Assembly: GCA_964420375.1 (NCBI GenBank) | Contig: CAYQTK010000262.1 | Location: 1 to 5,210 of the forward strand | DNA length: 5,210 nt | Direction: 5' to 3' | Source: CAYQTK01 sp964420375 | GTDB lineage: Bacteria > RBG-13-61-14 > DATKZS01 | Part shown: piece after piece, positions 1-5,170 of the stretch | How positions within the stretch are numbered: position 1 is the stretch's first letter | How the letters are laid out: the number at the start of each line of letters is the position of its first letter | The notes under the pieces: generated by a model | What the model saw: only the letters and a program-made list of their open reading frames with translations | Told to the model about the DNA's origin: nothing | Database searches by the model: none | Program-made: the position numbers and the translations under genes

Positions 1-44
1 TTCACTGAAGGTCGCTGAAAACCGGAACCTCTCTTTACCTGCCC

Positions 45-59
45 CTAGTGCCTTGTCAA
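45..59 (+). repeat. CTAGTG direct repeat, copy 1
   Basis: The 15-mer CTAGTGCCTTGTCAA matches the 15-mer at 150-164 in 14 of 15 positions. It runs directly into the palindrome AAAAGCTTTT (58-67). Such short recurring motifs can be ends of small mobile elements, but no target duplication is visible here. Confidence 0.5.
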
Positions 60-92
60 AAGCTTTTTGGGGAATAGAAAATAATCGTGCGA

Positions 93-106
93 GCGGCTTC
101 AGCCGC
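93..106. repeat. GC-rich hairpin
   Basis: GCGGCT and AGCCGC form a perfect 6-bp inverted repeat around TC, in practice a 5-bp stem with a TTCA loop. A run of six T follows on the plus strand only after about 22 nt, so it is not a convincing terminator. Confidence 0.4.
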
Positions 107-149
107 GATCTGCATTGGAACCGTTCCCCTTTTTTCGAGTGATAGAGCA

Positions 150-222
150 CTAGTGTCTTGTCAAGCTTACACTGACGAAGAAGATCAGTCTTGTAAGCGA
201 CGAAAAACGTTTGACAGAGCAC
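150..222. repeat. Palindromic element of about 70 bp (MITE-like or REP-like), containing CTAGTG repeat copy 2
   Basis: The inner arms are GCTTACACTGA (165-175) and TCAGTCTTGTAAGC (185-198), complementary apart from a 3-nt bulge. The outer arms GTGTCTTGTCAA (153-164) and TTGACAGAGCAC (211-222) match in nine of twelve positions. The left outer arm is also the second copy of the CTAGTG direct repeat (150-164). The nested arrangement would fold into a long imperfect hairpin. It encodes nothing recognisable; a small non-autonomous mobile element is one reading. Confidence 0.45.
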
Positions 223-309
223 CAGAATATCCAGGACAGGTGATCTGTGCCAGATGGCCGTTATCAAACTCCGGTTCAATTGCTCGATATTATTATGCCC
301 TCCCCTGAA

Positions 310-350
310 AAAGGGAAAGAGGGAACTTGCTGAATGAGGTTATTAGCAAG
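310..350 (-). terminator. Possible terminator of the purine unit
   Basis: On the minus strand CTTGCTAAT (350-342) pairs with ATTCAGCAAG (about 336-327), forming a stem of 9 bp with one bulged G. A pyrimidine-rich run ending in TTTTT (about 326-310) follows. It lies about 145 nt after the AICAR transformylase stop. The run is interrupted by cytosines, so intrinsic termination would be weak; nothing better is seen nearer the stop codon. Confidence 0.35.
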
Positions 351-493
351 GACTCGGCTCTTCGGCTTAGTAAAGCAAAAGCTGTGAGGTCCTTTTGACC
401 GCGAGCCTGAAAATTAAAAGATTAAATAAAGAGGATCGTTTATATCTTCCCTTACAGTATAGCCCAATTTTATTTCTATGCAAATAAGAAAGA

Positions 494-1744
494 TCAATGC
501 TTGAAACTCCGCTCCCCGGTAAACACCATGGCTGCCCCGTACCCGTTCACCGCCTCGATGACCTCGAAGTCGCGGGCGCTGCCGCCCGGCTGGATCACCG
601 CGGAGACCCCTTCACGCAGGCCGACCTCTACCCCGTCCCGGAAGGGGAAGAAGGCGTCCGAGACCATGACCGATCCTTCTAATCCGCCGTGCCTCTCCGC
701 GGCCATCCTCTCGAACTTCCTGCGTTCTTTTTTAGTGCGCAGCTCAGCCAAGGCAACCCCTTTCTCATCGAAACACAACAGGTCGGCCAGCTTCCGATAG
801 GCCTTGTCGCGGGCGATCTCGGCGACCCCCACCCGGTCCTGCTCGCCGGTGCCTATGCCCACGGTAACTCCGTCCTTTACGTAGAGCACCGAGTTCGAGG
901 TCACCCCGGCTTCCACCATCCATCCGAAGATCATGTCGTTTATCTGTTTCTTGGTGGGCTTTTTCCTGACCTTGTAGAGCTTGCCGTTGTGCTCCGCTTG
1001 TGCGGGCTTTAAGTCCGCCGCCGTCTTCACCCTCGGCTGGAAGGACCACTGCACCACCTGGCCGCCGTCAACCAGGGCCTTGAACTCGAGGACGGGCGAG
1101 CCCCGGAACTCCTCTAACCGGTCCATGTTGCCTATCTTCATAATACGAAGATTCTTTCTCTTGGATAGAATCTCCATTGTCCCCTCTTCATACTCGGGCG
1201 CAGCCACCACCTCGGCGTAGCGGCGGGATATCTCTTTGGCCGTGGCCTTGTCGCAGGCCCGGTTCAAAGCGATGGCCCCCCCAAAGGCGGCGATCCGGTC
1301 CGCCCGGTCCGCTTTTACATAAGCGCTGCGGAGGCTCCTGGCCCGGGCAACACCGCAGGGGTTGTTGTGCTTTATGATCACCGCGGCGGGCGCGTCGGGC
1401 AGGTAACGGAGAATGTTTAAAGCCGCGTCCACGTCGGTCAGGTTTATCTTGCCGGGATGCTTGCCGGACTGAATGAGCTCGGCGTCGGATACCAGGTACC
1501 TGCCCGGCTTTATCATCCTGGCCTCTCCCAGAACCAGGTTGCCGTTCACCAGCCGGTAGAGCGCTGCTTCCTGGGTGGGGTTCTCCCCGTAGCGAAGGCC
1601 CTTCCTTTCACCGCCTATTTCCCAGCCCGCCTTCTCGTATATAAGCGACTGCCGCGAATCGCCCTCGCCAAAAGATATCTCCATGCGGGAAGGGAAATGG
1701 TCTCCCAGGATGGTCTTATACATGTTCTTCAAGTCCGCGGACAT
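494..1744 (-). CDS. purH: AICAR transformylase, stand-alone (C-terminal half of a split PurH)
   Basis: This cytosolic enzyme transfers a formyl group from 10-formyl-tetrahydrofolate to AICAR, giving FAICAR, the ninth step of IMP synthesis. Visible motifs are RYGENP (residues 51-56), which opens the transformylase domain, KHNNPCG (125-131) carrying the Lys-His pair that is catalytic in this family, AFGGAIALNR (153-162), SDAFFPFRDG (362-371), QPGGS (385-389) and a C-terminal TGERSFKH. At 416 aa it is longer than the roughly 330-aa transformylase part of fused E. coli PurH. Part of the excess is an insert, rich in charged residues, of about 40 residues around 315-355; another part is an N-terminal linker of about 50 residues. 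The ATG at 1744 is preceded by AAGGAGGA with an 8-nt spacer from GGAGG, so the start is secure. The gene lies 30 bp after the IMP cyclohydrolase gene and is probably cotranscribed with it. Function is near certain; the purH symbol is shared because no separate standard symbol exists. Confidence 0.96.
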   Translation of the reverse strand: MSADLKNMYKTILGDHFPSRMEISFGEGDSRQSLIYEKAGWEIGGERKGLRYGENPTQEAALYRLVNGNLVLGEARMIKPGRYLVSDAELIQSGKHPGKINLTDVDAALNILRYLPDAPAAVIIKHNNPCGVARARSLRSAYVKADRADRIAAFGGAIALNRACDKATAKEISRRYAEVVAAPEYEEGTMEILSKRKNLRIMKIGNMDRLEEFRGSPVLEFKALVDGGQVVQWSFQPRVKTAADLKPAQAEHNGKLYKVRKKPTKKQINDMIFGWMVEAGVTSNSVLYVKDGVTVGIGTGEQDRVGVAEIARDKAYRKLADLLCFDEKGVALAELRTKKERRKFERMAAERHGGLEGSVMVSDAFFPFRDGVEVGLREGVSAVIQPGGSARDFEVIEAVNGYGAAMVFTGERSFKH

Positions 1745-1774
1745 CTCGGTATCCTCCTTCAGGGCCTCTCCGGC

Positions 1775-2455
1775 TTACTTGATCTCGGGGTATGACTTCT
1801 TCACCGTGGCGAAGTTTTTCTTTGCCAAAAACTCGGTAATGGCCCGGTCATAATCCGCGGTGTGGCTGAAGGCCTTGCGGGCCAGCTCATAGCGGAGCTT
1901 GAGGCTTGTCTTGCCCTTGTTTTCCTCGAGCTCTTTTAATACCTTTTTATAGTCGGAAGGGTCGGTCACCGCGGCGACCCGCAGGCAGTTCTTTGCGGAC
2001 GCACGGATCATGCAGGGCCCGCCAATGTCAATGTTGGCCCGGGCCTCCTCTACCGTTACACCTTTCCTGGCCACCGTCTCCTGGAAAGGATAGAGGTTCA
2101 CCACTACCATGTCGATCCGGACCGCGCCCGTGCGCTTCAAGTCGGACTTGTGGGAAGGGTTATAGGTCTCGGTGAGAAGCCCCAGGTATATCTTGAAGTC
2201 CAGGGTCTTGACCAGGCCGCCCTGCGTCTCCGGCTGGCCGGTGTAATCCGACACCTGCACGAGCTTCTTTTCAGACTTTTCGCCCAAAATCTCCTTGAGG
2301 CGCAGGTAGGTGCCGCCGGTCGAAATCAGCCGGGCCCGAGGGCAAGCACGCACCAGACCGGGTATAAAGTCCTCCAGCCCGCCCTTGTCGGATACGCTAA
2401 TGAGCACGTTTCTTACGGGAACAAGATCGTCGATCTTTTCTACCATGTTCTTCAT
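1775..2455 (-). CDS. purH: IMP cyclohydrolase, stand-alone (N-terminal half of a split PurH, MGS-like domain)
   Basis: This enzyme closes FAICAR to IMP, the last step of de novo purine synthesis. The 226 residues match the N-terminal, methylglyoxal-synthase-like domain of PurH from end to end: SVSDK (20-24), STGGT (45-49), SDYTGQPE (69-76), DMVVVNLYPF (115-124), NIDIGG (141-146), RASAKN (151-156) and KAFSHTADYD (194-203). Asp143 and Lys155 correspond to family active-site residues. Where fused PurH has GRVKTLHPK this protein has GLVKTLDFK (80-88); the Lys-Thr is kept but the Arg, His and Pro are replaced. It ends at the point where fused PurH continues into the transformylase domain, and the next gene starts 30 bp later. 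The ATG at 2455 follows AAAGGAGGAGTC, a strong ribosome site; a second in-frame ATG three codons on is less well placed. A probable promoter lies at 2522-2550. Confidence 0.95.
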   Translation of the reverse strand: MKNMVEKIDDLVPVRNVLISVSDKGGLEDFIPGLVRACPRARLISTGGTYLRLKEILGEKSEKKLVQVSDYTGQPETQGGLVKTLDFKIYLGLLTETYNPSHKSDLKRTGAVRIDMVVVNLYPFQETVARKGVTVEEARANIDIGGPCMIRASAKNCLRVAAVTDPSDYKKVLKELEENKGKTSLKLRYELARKAFSHTADYDRAITEFLAKKNFATVKKSYPEIK

Positions 2456-2521
2456 GACTCCTCCTTTAAACGCATCTTAAGACAAGGTATGGAATAGGGA
2501 AAACTTCTCTCACCCGCTTGA

Positions 2522-2550
2522 ATGATAGAATTATCGACAAGGCAAAGCAA
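2522..2550 (-). promoter_or_regulatory. Candidate sigma-70-type promoter of the split purH genes
   Basis: On the minus strand TTGCTT (2550-2545) is followed after 17 bp by TATCAT (2527-2522), in the 100-bp gap between tupC and the IMP cyclohydrolase gene. The leader would be about 60 nt. The -35 begins 6 bp after the tupC stop codon and no terminator hairpin separates the units, so read-through from tupBC into the purine genes is also possible. GACAAGG (plus strand) occurs twice here, at 2481 and 2536; its role is unknown. Confidence 0.5.
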
Positions 2551-2555
2551 ACCTG

Positions 2556-3446
2556 TTAAGGTCCGAGTTCCGCCTTTTCGCCGGGCACCGGCCGTGCTTT
2601 CTCCACGTCTTCGGCCGACACCCGGACGCGAGGCCCGGCAGGCTCCAGGGTAAGAATACAGGAGCCCGACGCCAGCTCCATTGCCGCGAGGGTAGAGGAT
2701 ACGCTCTTCTCCCCGGTTGGGGATCGAAGTATAAGCCTGCCGTCTCGTCTTTCGAGCCTTCCGTCAATGATGGTGGAACCGCTGTCCGTAACCTTGCCGT
2801 CCTCCACGTAAAGGACCCGGTCGGCGATTCGAAACGCCTGGGAGCTGTCATGGGTGGCCAGGATGATGCTCGTGTCCCTCTGCTCGCGGAGTCCGGCAAC
2901 GGTCTTTTCAATACCCGGCACGCTGCCCGAGTCCACGTGGGCGGTGGGCTCGTCCAGGACCAGCACCTGGGGGTCGCAAACCAGTGCCCGGGCAATGGCC
3001 ATCCTTTGCAGCTCTCCCCCGGAAAGGGTCCTCGCTTCCTGTCGGCCGGCGCCGGAAAGGCCGACCTCGCCAAGGGCCCGCTCGACCCTGTCTTCAATCT
3101 CCGGCTTTTTGACGCCCCGCGCTTTGAGACCGAAAGCAACGTTGGTGAAGACGCTGCCCCGGAAGGCATAGGGGTTCTGGTCAACCATGGTTACGAGCTT
3201 CCGGGCCCGGAACCAGTCTCCGCGCTCGCTGAGCTTGTTGCCGTGGAGCCTGATCTCGCCGCTGTCGGGATGGTCCAGGCAGGCAAGGATGCGCAGCAGG
3301 GTCGACTTGCCGGCGCCGTTGGGGCCCCAGAAAGCGGTGATGGAAGAGGAATCGAAAAAAAGACCTTCCACTTGCAGGGCAAGCCTGTCCCCGTAATACC
3401 GGCGGATGTGCCGGGCCTCCAGCACCGGCGGGCCTGTAACGCTCAT
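2556..3446 (-). CDS. tupC: Tungstate-type ABC transporter, ATP-binding protein
   Basis: This is the nucleotide-binding subunit of an oxyanion importer, which powers uptake through the permease encoded just upstream. The 296 residues show all ABC motifs intact: Walker A GPNGAGKST (41-49), Q-loop Gln90 within VDQNPYAFRGSVFTNVAFGL, signature LSGGELQR (141-148), Walker B VLVLDEP (161-167) with catalytic Glu166, and switch His199. The PYAFRGSVFTNVAFGLKARGV stretch resembles TupC/WtpC-type ATPases. A C-terminal extension of roughly 70 residues (about 225-296) follows the ABC core and has no motif I recognise; I do not see a clear TOBE signature. The same reading frame runs open further upstream, but the ATG at 3446 is chosen because it aligns with the family N-terminus, has GGAGGA 4 nt upstream, and overlaps the permease stop in an ATGA, indicating translational coupling. 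Tungstate is favoured over molybdate mainly from the partner permease; specificity is inferred. Confidence 0.9.
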   Translation of the reverse strand: MSVTGPPVLEARHIRRYYGDRLALQVEGLFFDSSSITAFWGPNGAGKSTLLRILACLDHPDSGEIRLHGNKLSERGDWFRARKLVTMVDQNPYAFRGSVFTNVAFGLKARGVKKPEIEDRVERALGEVGLSGAGRQEARTLSGGELQRMAIARALVCDPQVLVLDEPTAHVDSGSVPGIEKTVAGLREQRDTSIILATHDSSQAFRIADRVLYVEDGKVTDSGSTIIDGRLERRDGRLILRSPTGEKSVSSTLAAMELASGSCILTLEPAGPRVRVSAEDVEKARPVPGEKAELGP

Positions 3447-4129
3447 CCGCTCCTCCGCAGGAACATCCGGTGGACCAGGATGTTGACCCCCAGGGCCACC
3501 GCCAGGAGGACGGCAGCGAGGACCGCGGAGCGCGCGAACTCGCCCTTGCTGGTCTCCAGGGCGATGGCGGTGGTGATGGTGCGGGTGACGCCCTTGATGT
3601 TGCCGCCCACCATGATGGCGCTGCCCACCTCGGAGATCACCCGGCCGAAGCCCGCGGCCATGGCCGCCAGGATACCGGTGCGCGATTCCGCCAGCACAGC
3701 GAGGTCGGCGCGGTATCGGCCTGCCCCCAGGGTGAGCGCGGTGGAGCGAACACGGGGGTCGACCCCTGCTACTGCGCCGTGGGTCAACGCGGTGATCACC
3801 GGAAGGGCAAGGACCACCTGGCCGATGACTATGGCCGCGGGTGAGAACAAAAGCCGGAAATCGCCCAAGGGACCGCTCCGGGAAAGCAGGAAGTATACCA
3901 GCAGACCTACCGCCACCGTGGGCAGACTGAGCAAGGTGTTCATGAGCGTCACTGCCTGACGCTTGCCCCGGAAATCGCGGGCGGCGATGAAAAGCCCCAG
4001 CGGAACGGAAAGAACCGCGGCAATGACAGTGGCAGTAAGAGACAGCCGGAAGGAAAGCCCCACTATCTGCCACGTTTCCGGATTGAATATGATGCCGAAC
4101 TCTTCCAATAAGACCTGCCTCCCAAGCAC
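3443..4129 (-). CDS. tupB: Tungstate-type ABC transporter, permease protein
   Basis: This is the inner-membrane permease of a tungstate importer. The 228 residues contain about five hydrophobic segments (roughly 22-50, 60-82, 94-118, 150-175 and 199-220). A typical cytoplasmic EAA-type loop begins near ALTLGAG (131-137) and continues through AAGFGRVISEVGSA (158-171). The stretches LLSRSGPLGDF, IGQVVLALPVITALTHGAV and EVGSAIMVGGNIKGVTRTITTAIALETSKGEF are strongly reminiscent of TupB/WtpB-family permeases, so tungstate is the likeliest substrate; molybdate cannot be excluded. The stop overlaps the ATPase start by four bases. The start is uncertain. GTG at 4129 has a GGAG only 3 nt away, which is too close, while an in-frame TTG at 4108 has GGGAGG at a 9-nt spacing and would give a 221-aa protein beginning MEEFGIIF. 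The usual binding-protein gene tupA is absent upstream. Confidence 0.9.
   Translation of the reverse strand: MLGRQVLLEEFGIIFNPETWQIVGLSFRLSLTATVIAAVLSVPLGLFIAARDFRGKRQAVTLMNTLLSLPTVAVGLLVYFLLSRSGPLGDFRLLFSPAAIVIGQVVLALPVITALTHGAVAGVDPRVRSTALTLGAGRYRADLAVLAESRTGILAAMAAGFGRVISEVGSAIMVGGNIKGVTRTITTAIALETSKGEFARSAVLAAVLLAVALGVNILVHRMFLRRSG
4118..4123 (-). promoter_or_regulatory. Possible ribosome binding site deciding the tupB start
   Basis: The sequence GGGAGG (minus strand) lies inside the longer tupB reading and sits 9 nt before an in-frame TTG at 4108-4106. This spacing is better than that of the GGAG in front of the GTG at 4129. It favours the shorter, TTG-initiated permease. The two starts differ by seven residues that lie before the first membrane segment, so topology is unaffected. 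Confidence 0.4.
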
Positions 4130-4170
4130 CCTCTCCAGGCAGAATAATATTAACAGAAGATACGGCGGTC

Positions 4171-4188
4171 ACCAAGCGTAAGATTGGT
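4171..4188. promoter_or_regulatory. Operator-like or hairpin inverted repeat in the tupB leader
   Basis: ACCAA (4171-4175) and TTGGT (4184-4188) form a perfect 5-bp inverted repeat with an 8-bp centre, in the segment between the candidate promoter and the tupB start. It could be a regulator half-site pair or a small leader hairpin. Arms this short can arise by chance, and it does not match a ModE site that I know. Confidence 0.2.
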
Positions 4189-4215
4189 CTGAAACTCCCC
4201 CATTGCCTGTTAGGT

Positions 4216-4244
4216 TTTATATTCCCCCAGGACCGCTAAAGCAA
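4216..4244 (-). promoter_or_regulatory. Candidate sigma-70-type promoter of tupBC
   Basis: On the minus strand TTGCTT (4244-4239) is followed after exactly 17 bp by TATAAA (4221-4216), a five-of-six match to the -10 consensus. Transcription would start near 4209 and leave a leader of about 80 nt before tupB. The -35 hexamer is identical to that of the candidate promoter of the purine unit, with the same spacing, which raises confidence in both. No recognisable regulator site overlaps it. Confidence 0.5.
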
Positions 4245-4606
4245 GTTTGGAAAGTGACAAGCAATAAGGGACCGGAGGGTTTGCAATGTATACACGGGAA
4301 ACTTCCGCTCCCATCCTCCAGTGCTCATGTATAAAGGAGATTGGCTGCGCTCTTGCCGGAACGACAACATGGGATAATAGAAAGGTGCCGGCTGACTGAA
4401 GCATTACAAAATAAGTCAACTCATGGGCCTCTCTTCATGAATTTTTGCTCTTCATCTTATGGATCCATTGATATTTAAAGATAGTGTTCAGATTTTACTT
4501 TTGGGAAAGTTTTCAACAAGGCACGATTTCAGCAACTATTCGCTTAATAAACGTTTTTGAAAAAATGATCCAACATTAAAGGAAATGAAGCTATAAGAAA
4601 CTGATC

Positions 4607-4668
4607 TCGGTTGAATTTAAATTACTGTTCTTATAGACAATATAATTTTACAGAGACGCATCAACCGA
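4607..4668. repeat. Inverted repeat with 8-bp perfect arms
   Basis: TCGGTTGA (4607-4614) and TCAACCGA (4661-4668) are perfectly complementary. Inside them AAATTA (4618-4623) and TAATTT (4643-4648) are also complementary. The right arm additionally pairs in TCAAC-N7-GTTGA (4661-4677), an operator-sized dyad. Confidence 0.4.
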
Positions 4669-4718
4669 AACTGTTGACACTGAAAAAAATCAATCGCCTT
4701 CAGGCAAAGCTCTCGGCT

Positions 4719-4789
4719 ATCGGATACATTCACTAATTACAATATGTAGATGAATTATTTTAAGACAACTATTATAAAATTCATCCGAT
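4719..4789. repeat. Overlapping alternative inverted repeats
   Basis: GATGAATT (4749-4756) pairs with AATTCATC (4778-4785), and ATCGGAT (4719-4725) pairs with ATCCGAT (4783-4789). The two pairings share bases 4783-4785, so an RNA could form one or the other fully but not both. AT-rich sequence makes chance matches likelier. Confidence 0.3.
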
Positions 4790-4810
4790 TTTAATGACTC
4801 TTTTCTTAGA

Positions 4811-4847
4811 AAACCGGTTTGATTTTCTTTCGTTCGCCGCAAAGAAA
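4811..4847. repeat. Palindrome AAACCGGTTT and adjacent TTTCTTT/AAAGAAA hairpin
   Basis: AAACCGGTTT (4811-4820) is a perfect 10-bp palindrome. Directly after it TTTCTTT (4824-4830) and AAAGAAA (4841-4847) form a 7-bp inverted repeat around a 10-nt GC-rich centre. Confidence 0.35.
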
Positions 4848-4972
4848 GCCGTCTTTTCCACAAAGCGGCAGGCGTTCCTCCATCGAGCGGATACAGCCTT
4901 TATATCACCGTCCTGATGAGAAGCCGGGAACTTCATAAAATAAACCAATACAAGCCGTTCACGACCAGGGGA

Positions 4973-5019
4973 AATATGATGGAGGAAAGACCCCGGACTT
5001 CACATCCTCCCCTCATATT
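4973..5019. repeat. Strong hairpin of 13 base pairs
   Basis: AATATGA (4973-4979) pairs with TCATATT (5013-5019) and GGAGGA (4981-4986) pairs with TCCTCC (5005-5010). They are separated by a small T/CC internal loop, with an 18-nt apical loop containing CCCCGG. It is one of the best stems in the window. No T-run follows on the plus strand and none precedes it that would make it an intrinsic terminator on the minus strand. Confidence 0.5.
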
Positions 5020-5056
5020 GAGCTAATGTGATCCATGCGATCTATAACCGCGATAT

Positions 5057-5083
5057 AAAGCGTCTTGAGTAAGCTTACGCTTT
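5057..5083. repeat. Inverted repeat AAAGCGT/ACGCTTT
   Basis: AAAGCGT (5057-5063) and ACGCTTT (5077-5083) are perfectly complementary around a 13-nt centre. The perfect palindrome GTAAGCTTAC (5069-5078) overlaps the right half. GATATAAAG (5052-5060) is also the reverse complement of CTTTATATC at 4898-4906. Confidence 0.4.
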
Positions 5084-5110
5084 GGATTACTTTTGCTTGA
5101 ATCAATAATT

Positions 5111-5152
5111 GATGCTCATGTAAAAAGTCCGAAATCGGCCTTTTGAGGCATC
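5111..5152. repeat. REP-like palindrome
   Basis: The outer arms are GATGC (5111-5115) and GCATC (5148-5152). The inner arms AAAAGTCCGA (5123-5132) and TCGGCCTTTT (5135-5144) match in nine of ten positions around a short centre. From memory, similar GTAAAAAGTC-containing palindromes recur between genes in deltaproteobacterial genomes, but I cannot verify this here. It could alternatively be a bidirectional terminator for a gene beyond the right edge. Confidence 0.45.
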
Positions 5153-5156
5153 GTAA

Positions 5157-5170
5157 CTAGTGCTTTGACC
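5157..5170 (+). repeat. Degenerate CTAGTG motif, possible copy 3
   Basis: CTAGTGCTTTGACC begins like the repeats at 45 and 150 (CTAGTG then a pyrimidine-rich TTG core) but diverges after it. It immediately follows the REP-like palindrome. Relationship to the left-flank copies is tentative. Confidence 0.25.

Larger units (their letters stand above)
1..493. other. Gene-free left flank
   Basis: No reading frame here has coding character or a ribosome site. The stretch contains a short direct repeat (45 and 150), a GC-rich hairpin (93-106), a roughly 70-bp palindromic element (150-222) and the possible terminator of the purine unit. Base composition becomes visibly more AT-rich toward the gene boundary (about 410-490). 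No transposase remnant, tRNA or rRNA is recognisable. Confidence 0.6.

Noticed and set aside
87..308. A 73-codon frame on the plus strand in the left flank
   Set aside because: It has no ribosome site, no recognisable motif, and runs through the hairpin and palindromic repeat.
388..400. GGTC-N5-GACC hairpin just beyond the purine unit, considered as its terminator
   Set aside because: The stem is only 4 bp and no T-run follows it on the minus strand.
1745..1774. A frameshift sequencing error joining the two PurH halves
   Set aside because: Each gene has its own ribosome site, both domains are complete, and the second starts with a normal ATG at a family-appropriate place.
2850..3959. A 369-codon open frame on the plus strand opposite tupC and tupB
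   Set aside because: It is antisense to two genes with full family motifs, and its arginine-, alanine- and proline-rich product shows no known motif. Long antisense frames are expected in GC-rich coding DNA.
3447..4175. Upstream in-frame extension of tupC to a 539-aa protein
   Set aside because: The extra 243 residues are an out-of-frame reading of tupB (rich in His, Arg and Gly). The ATG at 3446 has a good ribosome site and matches the family N-terminus.
4130..4215. A molybdenum- or tungsten-cofactor riboswitch in the tupB leader
   Set aside because: The leader of about 80 nt is too short and I could not place the characteristic conserved helices.
4210..4419. A 69-codon frame on the minus strand upstream of tupB, considered as a remnant of tupA or a leader peptide
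   Set aside because: It shows no resemblance to binding-protein sequence, has no good ribosome site, and overlaps the candidate promoter.
4916..5026. A 36-codon frame on the plus strand beginning MRSRELHK
   Set aside because: It has no Shine-Dalgarno, no family resemblance, and runs across the 4973-5019 hairpin.
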